From contig NZ_LYMM01000095.1 of NCBI RefSeq assembly GCF_002896965.1, positions 62,001-126,000 on the forward strand: a DNA stretch of 64,000 nt. The letters run 5' to 3'. Numbering within the stretch: the stretch's first letter is position 1; the number at the start of each line of letters is the position of its first letter. This DNA is from Novosphingobium guangzhouense (GTDB lineage Bacteria; Pseudomonadota; Alphaproteobacteria; Sphingomonadales; Sphingomonadaceae). The notes beneath the pieces were generated by a model. It was not told where the DNA came from, did no database searches, and saw nothing but the letters and a program-made list of their open reading frames with translations. The translations under genes were made by a program, and so were the position numbers. Below, one piece after another: positions 1-8,150 of the stretch.

Positions 1-540
1 GTCGATGGCAACCTTGTTGCCGGACAGCATCTCGACGATGGCTTCGCGCTGGTCGAAGTGGAAAGCGACACGCCCGTTACCGTGACAGTGGAGAACCGGC
101 CGCGTCCGACGAAGGCGGCGCAGGGCAAGGACGTGATCGTCACGGGCCTGCAGCCTTACGCCGAAAACCGGATCGGTGTGGATGCCGCCGATGTGCCGAT
201 CCAGGAAGACCTCGACACCGCGCAGCATGTGGTGGCGCCGGGCTGGCGGCAGGCGGTGCGGGTGCGCTTCGGCACGATCGGCGGGCAGGGGTTGCGCCTG
301 CGCGTGCTCGATACCCACGGCGTTCCGGTCCAGACCGGATCGAGCGTTGCTTGGGCCGGTGGGTTGAGCGTCGTAGGTCATGACGGCGAGGTCTGGCTCG
401 AAGGCTACCGGCGCAGTGCGGGAACCCTCACCATTTCCGGCGACGGCGGCCTTTGCCGGGCTGCAGTCCCGGTCGTGGCCGATGATGCGCGCCTTGCCGC
501 CACTGCGGTAACGTGCGTGCGCGAGAACGAAAGGACGTGA
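1..540 (+). CDS. Fimbrial outer-membrane usher, C-terminal end (partial)
   Basis: Only the last 179 codons are present; the frame is open from base 1, so the gene starts upstream of the window. The segment DGFALVEVE followed by a GLQPYAENRIGVDAADVP block is the C-terminal barrel and plug signature of FimD/PapC ushers, which thread chaperone-bound pilins through the outer membrane. The remaining residues fit the small C-terminal beta domain. The stop codon overlaps the start of the next gene, a spore-coat-U pilin, which is the usual partner of this usher class. Family call is strong; substrate specificity is inferred from the neighbour. Confidence 0.85.
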   Translation, partial: VDGNLVAGQHLDDGFALVEVESDTPVTVTVENRPRPTKAAQGKDVIVTGLQPYAENRIGVDAADVPIQEDLDTAQHVVAPGWRQAVRVRFGTIGGQGLRLRVLDTHGVPVQTGSSVAWAGGLSVVGHDGEVWLEGYRRSAGTLTISGDGGLCRAAVPVVADDARLAATAVTCVRENERT

Positions 541-1037
541 TGATGAAGCTGGCCATTCGCCTTATCATGGCGCTTGGCGCCCTGGCCGGGGGAGTGATGC
601 CCCCGGTAAGCGCCCAAGCGGCGGGCTGTACGGTCTGCATCTGCTCGATCTCTGTCACCAGCCTGAACTTCGGGACATACAATCCCGCGAACAGCGCGCC
701 TACGACGGCGACGGCGTCGGCCACGGCAAACTGCATCTCGGTCACGCTGGCGATGAACGCCACGGTGGATTTTGCATTGAGTGCGGGCACGTCCGGGAAC
801 GCTGCGGCGCGGCAGATGGCCAATGGCACCGCGCGGCTGAATTACAACATCTATCAGGATGCAGGCTATACCACCGTCTGGGGCAACGGCAGCAATGGCG
901 GGACCGCGCAGTCGATGCAGATCGTCAATCTCTTGTCGTTCACCGGCACGAAGACCGCTTATGGCCGCATTCCGGCCAAGCAGTACGTCAAGACCGGGGT
1001 CTATTCGGATTCGATCATCGTGACCTTCACGTTCTAG
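540..1037 (+). CDS. Spore coat protein U (SCPU) domain pilin
   Basis: A 165-residue secreted protein. Residues 1-28 form a Sec signal peptide ending near AQAAG. The mature part carries the SCPU pattern: an early cysteine cluster (CTVCICS), SLNFGTYNP, and a C-terminal beta strand ending VTFTF. SCPU proteins are building blocks of archaic chaperone-usher surface fibres. The ATG at 540 overlaps the usher stop codon and has AAAGGA just upstream (529-534); a second ATG follows at once. Overlap with the usher indicates one operon. Upstream in-frame codons from 513 have no better ribosome site. Confidence 0.85.
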   Translation: MMKLAIRLIMALGALAGGVMPPVSAQAAGCTVCICSISVTSLNFGTYNPANSAPTTATASATANCISVTLAMNATVDFALSAGTSGNAAARQMANGTARLNYNIYQDAGYTTVWGNGSNGGTAQSMQIVNLLSFTGTKTAYGRIPAKQYVKTGVYSDSIIVTFTF

Positions 1038-1065
1038 AGCATATTCTGATCAGGCAGGATCGCCT

Positions 1066-1839
1066 TCAGAAGATCGGCCAGGACTTCCAGATACTGAACA
1101 CGCTGGTGGCGATCAGCACCACCGATACGGCGGCCAGCAGGGTGCGCGGCTTGATGCGCTTGGCGAACAGGGCGCCGAAGGGCGCAGCGATGACGCCGCC
1201 GACGATCAGGCCGACCGTGGCCATCGTGAAGGCGGACAGGCCGATGGTCGAGATGAACGCGATCGAGATCGACGTCGTCAGCAGGAACTCCGCGGTGTTG
1301 ACGGTGCCGATGGTCTTGGCCGGTTCGCCGCCCTGAATCAGCAGGTTGGAGGTGACCACCGGGCCCCAGCCGCCGCCGCCCGCCGCATCAAGAAAGCCGC
1401 CCGCAAGCGCCAGCGGGGCCGTATATTTGGGGTCGGCGAAGCTGGGCTTGCGCATGCGGATGGAGCGGATCATCAGGTAGATGCCGATGCCGGTCAGATA
1501 GATCATGACATAAGGCTTCGCCACCGAGGCATCGATGCTGGACAGCAGGTAGGCGCCGCTGACGCCGCCCACGACACCTGCCGGAACCAGACGCAGGAAC
1601 AGGCCCCAGTTCACGTTGCGGTGCAGGATATGGCTGATGCCCGAAGTGCCGGTGGTGAACAGTTCGACCACATGGACACTTGCCGATGCTGCGGCCGGGG
1701 GAACGCCGACAATGCTGACCAGCAGCGTCTGGGTGATCACCCCGAAGGCCATGCCAAGCGCACCGTCGACGATCTGGGCAGCGAAACCGATGGCGATGAA
1801 GGGAGCGATTTCAGCTAGCGTCGGCAGCGAATCGAGCAT
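1066..1839 (-). CDS. TauE/SafE family anion exporter
   Basis: A 257-residue polytopic membrane protein with about eight hydrophobic segments. The duplicated TauE/SafE (DUF81) core is visible: GFAAQIVDGALGMAFG near residue 18 and GGFLDAAGGGGWGP in the second half. Family members move sulfite, sulfoacetate or other small organic anions across the inner membrane. It lies downstream of a YezD-like gene and an Rrf2 regulator on the same strand, a context that suggests a sulfur role. The exact substrate cannot be read from the sequence. Confidence 0.88.
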   Translation of the reverse strand: MLDSLPTLAEIAPFIAIGFAAQIVDGALGMAFGVITQTLLVSIVGVPPAAASASVHVVELFTTGTSGISHILHRNVNWGLFLRLVPAGVVGGVSGAYLLSSIDASVAKPYVMIYLTGIGIYLMIRSIRMRKPSFADPKYTAPLALAGGFLDAAGGGGWGPVVTSNLLIQGGEPAKTIGTVNTAEFLLTTSISIAFISTIGLSAFTMATVGLIVGGVIAAPFGALFAKRIKPRTLLAAVSVVLIATSVFSIWKSWPIF

Positions 1840-1998
1840 TCGTGTTCCTCCTGGGGCGCAGGTTGGATCCGGTTGCGGCCGGTGACAGCCGCATACTGGC
1901 TATGCGATAGCCGCGCAGATGGAAACCGCGCGGATCAAATTGCGGGAAAAAGCCGTCCGGTCGTCCGGCGTATCAGGCTTTGATCCCAGATCGGTCGA

Positions 1999-2181
1999 TC
2001 AGTGATTGAAGCGGCGGCGCTCCGTCACGTCGACCTGCATCAGCTTGCCGTCATGGACCGTCAGCTGGATCACGCCGAAACGCAGGCGCTGAAGCGCCTC
2101 GATCACGTGCTGGACGCCTTCGTTGAGCAGCGGATGCTCGGCGGCGGTCGCATCGGCGGGCTTGGTAATTCGCATGCGCAT
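1999..2181 (-). CDS. YezD-like small protein (DUF2292)
   Basis: A 60-residue protein. Its core, from VIEALQRLRFGVIQLTVHDG to KLMQVDVTERRRF, matches the compact DUF2292/YezD fold, in which a short helix precedes two strands with a conserved hydrophobic-VHDG turn. Such proteins are often found beside sulfate or cysteine assimilation genes; their molecular role is unknown. AGGAGAT lies just upstream of the ATG at 2181. It is probably expressed from the dyad-containing spacer at 2182-2278, and TauE/SafE follows 160 bp downstream. Confidence 0.75.
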   Translation of the reverse strand: MRMRITKPADATAAEHPLLNEGVQHVIEALQRLRFGVIQLTVHDGKLMQVDVTERRRFNH

Positions 2182-2215
2182 CTCCTCTCGCAGCGGGGGC
2201 GAATGCGAACTTGGT

Positions 2216-2240
2216 ATTCTCTATCTCAAAAGTTGACAAT
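2216..2240. promoter_or_regulatory. Imperfect 25-bp dyad, possible Rrf2 operator
   Basis: The segment starts ATTCTC and ends GACAAT; 8 of 12 arm positions are symmetric (ATTnTCnA...). It lies between the Rrf2 gene and the YezD-like gene, where a locally acting Rrf2 protein would be expected to bind. Length is close to the 25-bp sites of IscR-like proteins. This is inference only. Confidence 0.3.
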
Positions 2241-2278
2241 GGGGTTGTGGGAGAAGCTTTGCTTTCAGGCGCTAAAGC

Positions 2279-2731
2279 TCAGAGGTCTTCGACCGCTTCC
2301 AGACCTTCGGCAGCGGGCACGGGATCGATCCTGTCGGACAGCCGCATCCCGTCAAGCAGGTTGGCGGTGGCGTCGCGCACCTGCAGCATAAGCGCGCGGG
2401 TGCGGCAGTCTTTTTCCTCGACGCAGTTCTTGCAGGTTTCGTGTGCGAAGCGGCTGGCGCAGGGCACCAGCGCCAGCGACCCGCGCATGACACGGATGAG
2501 ATCGCCGTAAGTGATGTCGATCGGCGGCACGCCCAGCCAGTACCCGCCATCCTTGCCGCGTTGCGAGGCGACGATGCCGTAGCGCGACAGTTCGGACAGG
2601 ATGACGGTGAGGAACTTGGCCGGGATGTTCTGGGTCTCGGCAATGTCGGTCAGCGGGATCGGGCCCTGGCCGTACTTGTCCGCGAGGTGCTGCATGGCCC
2701 GGATCGCATAACGTGTTTTCTGCGAAAGCAT
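2279..2731 (-). CDS. Rrf2-family transcriptional regulator with cysteine cluster
   Basis: A 150-residue winged-helix regulator. The N-terminus (MLSQKTRYAIRAMQHLA) and the wing RGKDGGYWLG are typical of Rrf2/IscR/CymR proteins. Cysteines at 91, 100, 103 and 109 fall in the loop where IscR and NsrR bind an Fe-S cluster, so an iron-sulfur or redox sensor is plausible. The dimerisation helix follows. It is upstream of the YezD-like and TauE/SafE genes on the same strand, so control of sulfur or cysteine metabolism is a reasonable guess. The ligand cannot be assigned. Confidence 0.85.
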   Translation of the reverse strand: MLSQKTRYAIRAMQHLADKYGQGPIPLTDIAETQNIPAKFLTVILSELSRYGIVASQRGKDGGYWLGVPPIDITYGDLIRVMRGSLALVPCASRFAHETCKNCVEEKDCRTRALMLQVRDATANLLDGMRLSDRIDPVPAAEGLEAVEDL

Positions 2732-2860
2732 CGGTGCAATTCTCGCGAGGACTTCGGAGGGGTGGTTTGCTCTCTTGGACGCCGCCGCGTCAAGCCGCGG
2801 GCAGGTGGATTACCGGGGGTAACGTGCGAGGGCGGGCGCGGGTTGCCGATGGCGTCCGGA

Positions 2861-3610
2861 TCAGGGCGCTTCTTCCGGCGGGAAATACCAGCCGTGGGTT
2901 TCCACCATGATCGAGGCGACCGGCTCCCCCGCCCGGTTGCGCGAGGGCTTGAAGCGGAACCGCTGGGTGATCAGGCGGCAGGTTGTGGCATCAAGATCCG
3001 GCCGGCCGCTTGACGTCAGAATGCGGCAGTCGCTGACGCGCCCGTCCACTCCGATTCGGTACTGCAGCCTGAGTTCGCCGCCGGTCTTGGCTTCGCGCAG
3101 GTCCGGCGGCAGGTCGGAGAAATGCAGGCGGCCGCGGATCTGGCGGGGGCGGGTAAGTGCATCGTCGTCCCTTTCTCCCGCGCCGTCGCCGTTGCCGCCT
3201 CCTCCGTCGCCATCGCCGATGCCGCCCGCGCCCTGTCCGGGGCCGAGGCGATCGGATGCGCCGCTCTGCGCTGCCGTGCCTGTGCCGGCCCGCGTGGCGG
3301 TCATGACCGGAGGCGGCACGATCAGCGGCGGCAGCCGGGGTGGTGGGGCGACGATCTGCGTTGCCCGGTTGCGCAAGTTGGGCGGGGAGGGGCGCCCTTT
3401 CGCCGCCGTGGAATCCGCTTTGGCGGGAACCTCCTTTTGCCGGGGCTTTTCCGGCTCGTCGTGCAGCGGGATGATGGCGGCGAGCGTCTGGCGACGTTCC
3501 TGCGGGGTCATCTGTGCGGCCAGTCCCGCAATCACCGCCGCCAATCCGCCTGCCACCACCAGCAACGCGGCGAGGGCGGATATTGCGCGCTCGCGAACCG
3601 AAGTAAACAC
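2861..3610 (-). CDS. TonB-like energy-transducer family protein
   Basis: A 249-residue protein anchored by one N-terminal membrane helix (about residues 10-32). A long Pro-rich and then Gly/Asp-rich linker would span the periplasm (residues 50-155). The C-terminal domain (about 160-245) has the TonB pattern: LQYRIGVDGRVSDCRILTSSG, DATTCRLITQRFRFKPS, VETHGWYFP. TonB proteins couple the proton gradient to outer-membrane receptors. No exbB/exbD genes are nearby, so it may be an accessory TonB or a periplasmic protein that only shares the fold. Confidence 0.75.
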   Translation of the reverse strand: MFTSVRERAISALAALLVVAGGLAAVIAGLAAQMTPQERRQTLAAIIPLHDEPEKPRQKEVPAKADSTAAKGRPSPPNLRNRATQIVAPPPRLPPLIVPPPVMTATRAGTGTAAQSGASDRLGPGQGAGGIGDGDGGGGNGDGAGERDDDALTRPRQIRGRLHFSDLPPDLREAKTGGELRLQYRIGVDGRVSDCRILTSSGRPDLDATTCRLITQRFRFKPSRNRAGEPVASIMVETHGWYFPPEEAP

Positions 3611-3699
3611 GTCTGGCGCCTCCTTGCAGACAAGAACACGAACGGCACGCCCATGGTTGCGGCAAAGTGGATGTTGCGACGAGACGATCGTATCGTTGC

Positions 3700-3724
3700 G
3701 GAACCTTGCGCCCGACTGCCCGTT
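3700..3724 (+). promoter_or_regulatory. EcfG-type stress promoter for the GlsB/YeaQ gene
   Basis: An exact GGAAC (3700-3704), 16 bp, CGTT (3721-3724), the consensus of alphaproteobacterial EcfG sigma factors. The -10 ends 35 bp before the ATG at 3760. Confidence 0.75.
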
Positions 3725-3759
3725 ATCAGGATCAGCAAACTCAATTTGGAGACGATACC

Positions 3760-4029
3760 ATGACCCTCCTTCTTATCCTGCTGGTCGGCGGCATCATCGG
3801 CTGGCTCGCTTCCATCCTGATGCGCACCGATGCACAGCAGGGGATCTTCCTGAATATTGTCGTCGGCGTTGTCGGCGCAGTGATCGCAGGCTTCATCATC
3901 ACCCCGCTCATCGGCGGTGCACCCATCACCAGCGGCGCGTTCGACATCATGTCGCTGTTCGCCTCGTTCCTGGGTGCGGTGGTCCTGCTGGCGATCGTGA
4001 ACCTCTTCCGCCGCGGTTCGGTTCGCTAA
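3760..4029 (+). CDS. GlsB/YeaQ/YmgE family stress membrane protein
   Basis: An 89-residue protein made almost entirely of three membrane helices with glycine-rich faces (LVGGIIGWLASILM, VVGVVGAVIAGFIITPL, ASFLGAVVLLAIVNL), the transglycosylase-associated-protein fold. Members are induced by general stress; biochemical role is unknown. The ATG at 3760 follows GGAGA with 7-bp spacing. An in-frame start 93 bp upstream would place the coding region over the promoter and is rejected. The EcfG promoter predicts control by the sigma factor encoded at 5396-5944. Confidence 0.85.
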   Translation: MTLLLILLVGGIIGWLASILMRTDAQQGIFLNIVVGVVGAVIAGFIITPLIGGAPITSGAFDIMSLFASFLGAVVLLAIVNLFRRGSVR

Positions 4030-4159
4030 GAACCGGCGCGACCGAAGCCCGCCGCAGCGGGTATTGAAATTGGGGGGAGGCTGGCGCGTCTTCCCCCGAT
4101 GACGACACCGTCTTTACCAACGCGTCCGACATCATAAACAGGGAAAAGGATTCCTCGCC

Positions 4160-4435
4160 ATGAAAGCCATTGCCACTTCGCGTCTTGCCATGATCGCCGT
4201 CGCAGCAGCTTCGCTGGGCCTTGCAGCCTGCAACAGCCCGCAGCAGGAAGCGACCGACAAGGCGGCTGACGCCGTTGAGGCCCAGTCCGATGCCGCCGCC
4301 GATGCGATCGATGCGCAGGCCGACGCCACCACCGGCGCCGCCGAAGACGCTCTGGAGAACAAGGCCGATGCGGTCGAAAAGGCAGGCGAAGCCAAGTCCG
4401 ACGCGATGAAGGACGCCGCCGACAAGCAGAACTGA
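4160..4435 (+). CDS. Small Ala/Asp-rich lipoprotein
   Basis: A 91-residue protein with a lipoprotein signal peptide: hydrophobic core then LAAC, Cys24 being the lipidation site. The mature part is a low-complexity helix of repeated AADA/EAQSDAAAD-like units rich in Ala, Asp, Glu and Lys, resembling late-embryogenesis-abundant or entericidin-like stress proteins. GGAAAAGGA precedes the ATG. It follows the GlsB gene by 130 bp and may be read through from the EcfG promoter. Function is unknown. Confidence 0.7.
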   Translation: MKAIATSRLAMIAVAAASLGLAACNSPQQEATDKAADAVEAQSDAAADAIDAQADATTGAAEDALENKADAVEKAGEAKSDAMKDAADKQN

Positions 4436-4521
4436 AAAACCTAACGGCCGGATCACACGGCCGGTAAAGGTTGGCTCGCCGGCGTTTGCTCCCCTTGCAG
4501 GACGACGGTGGCCACGGGAGA

Positions 4522-4549
4522 GGATGGCGGTGACCCCGCCATCCTTTTT
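4522..4549 (+). terminator. Rho-independent terminator after the lipoprotein gene
   Basis: GGATGGCGG pairs perfectly with CCGCCATCC over a 5-nt loop (9-bp stem), followed directly by TTTTT. It separates the lipoprotein gene from sodB. Confidence 0.85.
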
Positions 4550-4690
4550 CGCATGAGAATTTCGAAATCGCGCGATTGCGCGCTTGAATTGTTGCGCCGC
4601 ACGTCAGACATAAGCCGCGCTATCTTATATGCTTCGCGGCTTGTCGCCGCGACGCGACCCAGCATCGATAACCTGAAAAAGGACATGACC

Positions 4691-5293
4691 ATGACCATCG
4701 CCCTCATGCCGCTGCCCTATGCGCAGGATGCGCTCGAACCCCACATTTCGAGCAAGACGCTGGAAATCCACCACGGCGCCCACCACAAGACCTACGTCGA
4801 CAAGCTGAACGCCGCGATCGCCGGCACCGAAAACGAAGGCAAGTCGGTCGAGGAAATCGCCAAGGCTGCTTCGGGCCCGCTGTTCAACAACTCGGCCCAG
4901 ACCTGGAACCACGGTTTCTACTGGCACTCGCTGTCGCCGGAAAAGACCGCGCCGAGCGAAAGCCTGGCAGCTGCCATCACCAACGACTTCGGCTCGATGG
5001 ACGCGCTGCTTGAAGCGCTCTCGAACGAAGCGGTGAACCACTTCTCCAACGGCTGGGCCTGGCTGGTCGTCGAAGGCGGCAAGCTCAAGGTCATCTCGAC
5101 CCACGACGCCGACAGCGCGCTCGTCAAGGACGTGACCCCGCTGCTGACCGTCGACGTGTGGGAGCACGCCTACTACATCGACCAGATGAACAAGCGCCCC
5201 GCCTACGTGAAGGCAGTGCTTGAGAACATCCTCAACTGGAAGTTCGCTTCGGACAACTTCGACCGCGGCACCGCCTGGACCTACCCGGCGTAA
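4691..5293 (+). CDS. sodB: Superoxide dismutase [Fe]
   Basis: A 200-residue cytosolic enzyme converting superoxide to oxygen and hydrogen peroxide. The metal ligands are in place: His27 (in EIHHGAHH), His74 (in TWNHGFYW), Asp155 and His159 (DVWEHAYYID). Gln70 in the SAQTWNH motif is the residue that distinguishes iron from manganese enzymes. The ATG at 4691 sits 7 bp after AAGGA; an ATG six bases earlier is too close to it. Terminators on both sides make it a single-gene transcript. No EcfG consensus is visible upstream. Confidence 0.93.
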   Translation: MTIALMPLPYAQDALEPHISSKTLEIHHGAHHKTYVDKLNAAIAGTENEGKSVEEIAKAASGPLFNNSAQTWNHGFYWHSLSPEKTAPSESLAAAITNDFGSMDALLEALSNEAVNHFSNGWAWLVVEGGKLKVISTHDADSALVKDVTPLLTVDVWEHAYYIDQMNKRPAYVKAVLENILNWKFASDNFDRGTAWTYPA

Positions 5294-5329
5294 GCCGAAG
5301 GCCGGGCCGGCCTCAACGGTCGGCATCAA

Positions 5330-5370
5330 AAGGCCCCCGTATCCGGCAAGGGATACGGGGGCCTTGTTGT
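5330..5370. terminator. Bidirectional terminator between sodB and ecfG
   Basis: A perfect 15-bp stem (AAGGCCCCCGTATCC / GGATACGGGGGCCTT) with a 6-nt loop. The outer AA/TT pairs supply a short U tract on each strand. It lies between convergent genes and can serve both. Confidence 0.8.
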
Positions 5371-5395
5371 ATCTGCTGTCAGATCGGGCTTGCGA

Positions 5396-5944
5396 TCAGC
5401 TTGCCTTGCGGGTCCTGACCTCGACCTGCTGGACGTCATCTTCGTCAAGCATGCGTGCAAGGTCGGCGCGGGCGCGGGCGACGCGGCTTTTCATGGTGCC
5501 GATCGGGCAGCCCGCAATCTCTGCCGCCTCTTCATAGCTGAAGCCGGATGCACCGACGAGCAGCACCGCTTCGCGCCGTTCGGGCGCCAGCTTCTGCAGC
5601 GCGCCTTCCATGTCGTTGAGGTGGAGCGGGGCTTCCTGATCCGCGTCCATCACCAGCATCTTCTCGACCACGCCTTCGTCAAGGTCGGTCTGGCGTCTGG
5701 ATCGGCGCAGTTCGGAAAGATAGTGATTGCGCAGGATCGCGAAGGTCCAGGCGCGCATGTTGGTGCCGGCCTGGTAGCGTTCGCGGGCCGTCCAGGCCTT
5801 GATCGCGGCTTCCTGCACAAGATCGTCGGCAAAGTCGGCCCTGCCGGACAAGCCGCGTGCGAATGCGCGAAGATGGGGAAGGACGGAAAGCAGTTCCTTG
5901 CGGAAGCCTTCGTCAGCGGCGCTGGGCGATATCCGATCAGGCAT
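5396..5944 (-). CDS. ecfG: General stress sigma factor EcfG (ECF15 group)
   Basis: A 182-residue ECF sigma factor that directs RNA polymerase to general stress promoters when released from NepR. Region 2 (about residues 20-85) has DDLVQEAAIKAWTARERY and WTFAILRNHYLSELRR. Region 4 (about 115-165) has ERREAVLLVGASGFSYEEAAEIAG and GTMKSRVARARADL. The short acidic linker between them is typical of the PhyR-controlled class. It overlaps the 3' end of nepR by 8 bp, the standard nepR-ecfG operon with translational coupling. Transcription is probably autoregulated from 6282-6306. Confidence 0.93.
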   Translation of the reverse strand: MPDRISPSAADEGFRKELLSVLPHLRAFARGLSGRADFADDLVQEAAIKAWTARERYQAGTNMRAWTFAILRNHYLSELRRSRRQTDLDEGVVEKMLVMDADQEAPLHLNDMEGALQKLAPERREAVLLVGASGFSYEEAAEIAGCPIGTMKSRVARARADLARMLDEDDVQQVEVRTRKAS

Positions 5945-6125
5945 CGCCGTCGTCGTCCAGCTTCTTCAGGAGATCCTTGAAGCTGTCCGGCAGCGGCTCT
6001 TCCACCACGGAGTTGTAGAGCTTCCTCAACCCCCCGGCCCAGCCGGGTTCACCATCTCTGCGGACTTCGGGCGGCAGGCCCGGCATTCGGCCGGGGGTGC
6101 CACGTCCATTGGGCTGATTCAACAC
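5937..6125 (-). CDS. nepR: Anti-sigma factor NepR
   Basis: A 62-residue protein that holds EcfG inactive and is captured by phosphorylated PhyR under stress. The core LRKLYNSVVEEPLPDSFKDLL is the NepR signature: two short helices around a Val-Glu-Glu-Pro hinge. I place the start at the GTG of 6123-6125, after AAGGGAG; the adjacent TTG at 6120-6122 has better spacing and is an alternative. Longer open frame upstream lacks family sequence and runs into the promoter. Its stop overlaps the ecfG start by 8 bp. Confidence 0.88.
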   Translation of the reverse strand: MLNQPNGRGTPGRMPGLPPEVRRDGEPGWAGGLRKLYNSVVEEPLPDSFKDLLKKLDDDGDA

Positions 6126-6279
6126 GAACTCCCTTTCACCGAAATCACACTTGCGTCGAGACCGGGATGCGGTCAAGTCCAGCGCGCGCGGTACGCTCTT
6201 CCTCGCGCATATGGGGGCGGAGCGGGCGCTGTCGCGGGCATCGTCCGGCCTGCAAGTCGAGCGGACGTCATCAGCACAT

Positions 6280-6306
6280 GGAACAATCAAGGTCGACCAT
6301 GGTTCC
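6280..6306. promoter_or_regulatory. Overlapping divergent EcfG-type promoters (nepR-ecfG / sensor kinase)
   Basis: GGAAC at 6280-6284 and GTTCC at 6302-6306 are separated by 17 bp. Read rightward this is GGAAC-N16-GGTT toward the kinase gene; read leftward it is GGAAC-N16-TGTT toward nepR. Each -10 overlaps the opposite -35. The same 27-bp arrangement recurs at 9474-9500 and 22534-22560. Confidence 0.6.
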
Positions 6307-6393
6307 CCTCGGCGTAAAGTGTTGGCATAGCGCAAATGCTGTGATCAAAAATGATCGTAACGCGACGGAGTAACACGTGCAGGACGTTGTCGG

Positions 6394-8076
6394 GTGATCG
6401 ACCAGGCTTTGCTCGACAGGGTTCAGAAGCAGGCGTGGTTCCACAAGTATCCGCGCGGCTGGCCGTTTCTTCTGTTCATCATCGCCAGCATGACCACCGC
6501 CGTGTCGGTCATGGCGATCGAGCGTGCGGACAAGCAGACGCGCGCCATCGATCTGGAACGTAACCTTACAGAGATTTCATCCGCGCTGCAGCGCAGGGTG
6601 ACGGAAAATATCGCGCTGCTGCGGGCCGGAGGCGCCCTTTTCGCGACGCAGGACGTGGTTTCCGCCGATCAGTTTTCCGAATTCGCCCGCGATCTGCAAG
6701 GTGACGGCACGCTCTACGGTTCGCTTGGCGTGGGCTGGGCGCCGCTGATCCCGGTTGATCGGCTGGCCGATTTCGAAGTCGCGACCCAGGCCGCCGGCCG
6801 AATGGAATTCAGCGTCGACCCCCGGCCCGAGGCGGGCCAGAAGTACGTGGTCCCTGTCTATTACCTTGAGCCGCAGTCGGCCGGTAATGTGCGCGCGATT
6901 GCGTTCGACATGTATTCCGACCCCGTTCGTCGCCGTGCCATGGAGCAGGCAATGGAGCGGCGCGGCCCGGCGGCGACGGGCGTGGTTCATCTGGCTCAGG
7001 ACGGATACCGTTCGGAGAGGGAGGACCCGCAGGCAGAAGCGGCCTTCCTCATCTACATGCCGGTCGCCGTCGAGCGTCGCGGCAGACGCTGGGTGAAGGG
7101 CTTCGTCTACAGCCCGTTCCGTGCGCGCACATTCCTGGCCTCGGCCAGCGAACTGTACCGCAATGACAGTATCGACGTTGCCATCTACGACAACCACATC
7201 GCGCCTGAAGCGCTGCTCGCCGAGCAGCACAGTGCCGAAGGGCTTGCCGGGCCGACGATCAGCCGCCGGATCGACGTCGGCGGGCAGTCGTGGATCGTCG
7301 AAGTCAGCGATCGCAGGGCGAACGCGCTCTCGCCGCTGTCGCGGCTGACGCTGTTCTTCGGTGCGCTTGCATCGCTGATGGTCATGGCGATCGGTCGGCT
7401 GATCACCAAGCGCGCGGCGGAAGATCGCGTGGTGCTGGAATGGCTGACCAGCCAGGCATCGATTCGCAACTCGCTGACCCGCGAACTGAACCACCGCGTC
7501 AAGAACACTCTGGCCAACGTCCTGTCGATCGCCGCCCTGACGCGCCGCCGTTCGAAGGGGATCGACGACTTCACCGAAAGCCTGACCGCCCGCATAAGGG
7601 CGCTTTCGGCGACTCACGATCTGCTGTCGCAGTCGGACTGGGCCAACGCGGCGCTGGGTGACATCGTTCGCTCTGAGCTGGCGCCCTACATGGAAGGCAA
7701 CGAAAGCCACGTCGTCATGGCAGGGCCGATGATCAAGCTTGCGCCGAACGACGCCATGTCGCTGGGCCTTGCCATCCATGAACTCGCGACCAATGCGGCC
7801 AAATATGGCGCGCTGAGCACGATCGAAGGGCGCATCCACGTGCGTTGGGAACTGCTCTCGTCCGATCTGGCTGAAATCCAATGGCGCGAGGAAGGCGGCC
7901 CCCCCGTCGTCGCGCCAACGAAGCGCGGTTTCGGGCGCGACCTGATCGAAAAGATCGTCGCGCATGAACTGAAATCGGAAGTGGACCTGCGCTTCGAGCC
8001 CGGCGGCGTGGAATGCCGCCTCAAGGTGCCGGTGCGCGCATCGCGTGAATTCGTGCTGAGGAACGAACGCCGCTGA
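6394..8076 (+). CDS. CHASE-domain HWE/HRxxN sensor histidine kinase (Pak/PhyP type)
   Basis: A 560-residue membrane sensor. A helix near residues 23-42 and another near 323-345 flank a periplasmic CHASE domain (about 70-270). The cytoplasmic part has the phosphoacceptor motif RELNHRVKN (His367, Asn371: HRxxN), the N-box HELATNAAKYGALS (His462) and the WRE motif (Trp497, Glu499) that define HWE/HisKA_2 kinases. In sphingomonads such proteins phosphorylate PhyR (Pak) or dephosphorylate it (PhyP, encoded at the phyR locus). Adjacency to nepR-ecfG and phyR supports this; kinase versus phosphatase cannot be told. GTG start with AGGA 9 bp upstream. Confidence 0.85.
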   Translation: MIDQALLDRVQKQAWFHKYPRGWPFLLFIIASMTTAVSVMAIERADKQTRAIDLERNLTEISSALQRRVTENIALLRAGGALFATQDVVSADQFSEFARDLQGDGTLYGSLGVGWAPLIPVDRLADFEVATQAAGRMEFSVDPRPEAGQKYVVPVYYLEPQSAGNVRAIAFDMYSDPVRRRAMEQAMERRGPAATGVVHLAQDGYRSEREDPQAEAAFLIYMPVAVERRGRRWVKGFVYSPFRARTFLASASELYRNDSIDVAIYDNHIAPEALLAEQHSAEGLAGPTISRRIDVGGQSWIVEVSDRRANALSPLSRLTLFFGALASLMVMAIGRLITKRAAEDRVVLEWLTSQASIRNSLTRELNHRVKNTLANVLSIAALTRRRSKGIDDFTESLTARIRALSATHDLLSQSDWANAALGDIVRSELAPYMEGNESHVVMAGPMIKLAPNDAMSLGLAIHELATNAAKYGALSTIEGRIHVRWELLSSDLAEIQWREEGGPPVVAPTKRGFGRDLIEKIVAHELKSEVDLRFEPGGVECRLKVPVRASREFVLRNERR

Positions 8077-8111
8077 GGCGCGGCGCCATTATCGATTGTT
8101 TAATCGGCGCT

Positions 8112-8150
8112 GGCGTAAAGCCCCCTGAGGATCATCGGGGGCCTTACGCC
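8112..8150 (+). other. Long stem-loop directly before the PilZ start codon
   Basis: Arms GGCGTAAAGCCCCC (8112-8125) and GGGGGCCTTACGCC (8137-8150) pair at 13 of 14 positions around an 11-nt loop containing GAGG. The 3' arm ends on the base before the ATG at 8151. No U tract follows, so it is more likely a translation-control element than a terminator. Confidence 0.6.
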
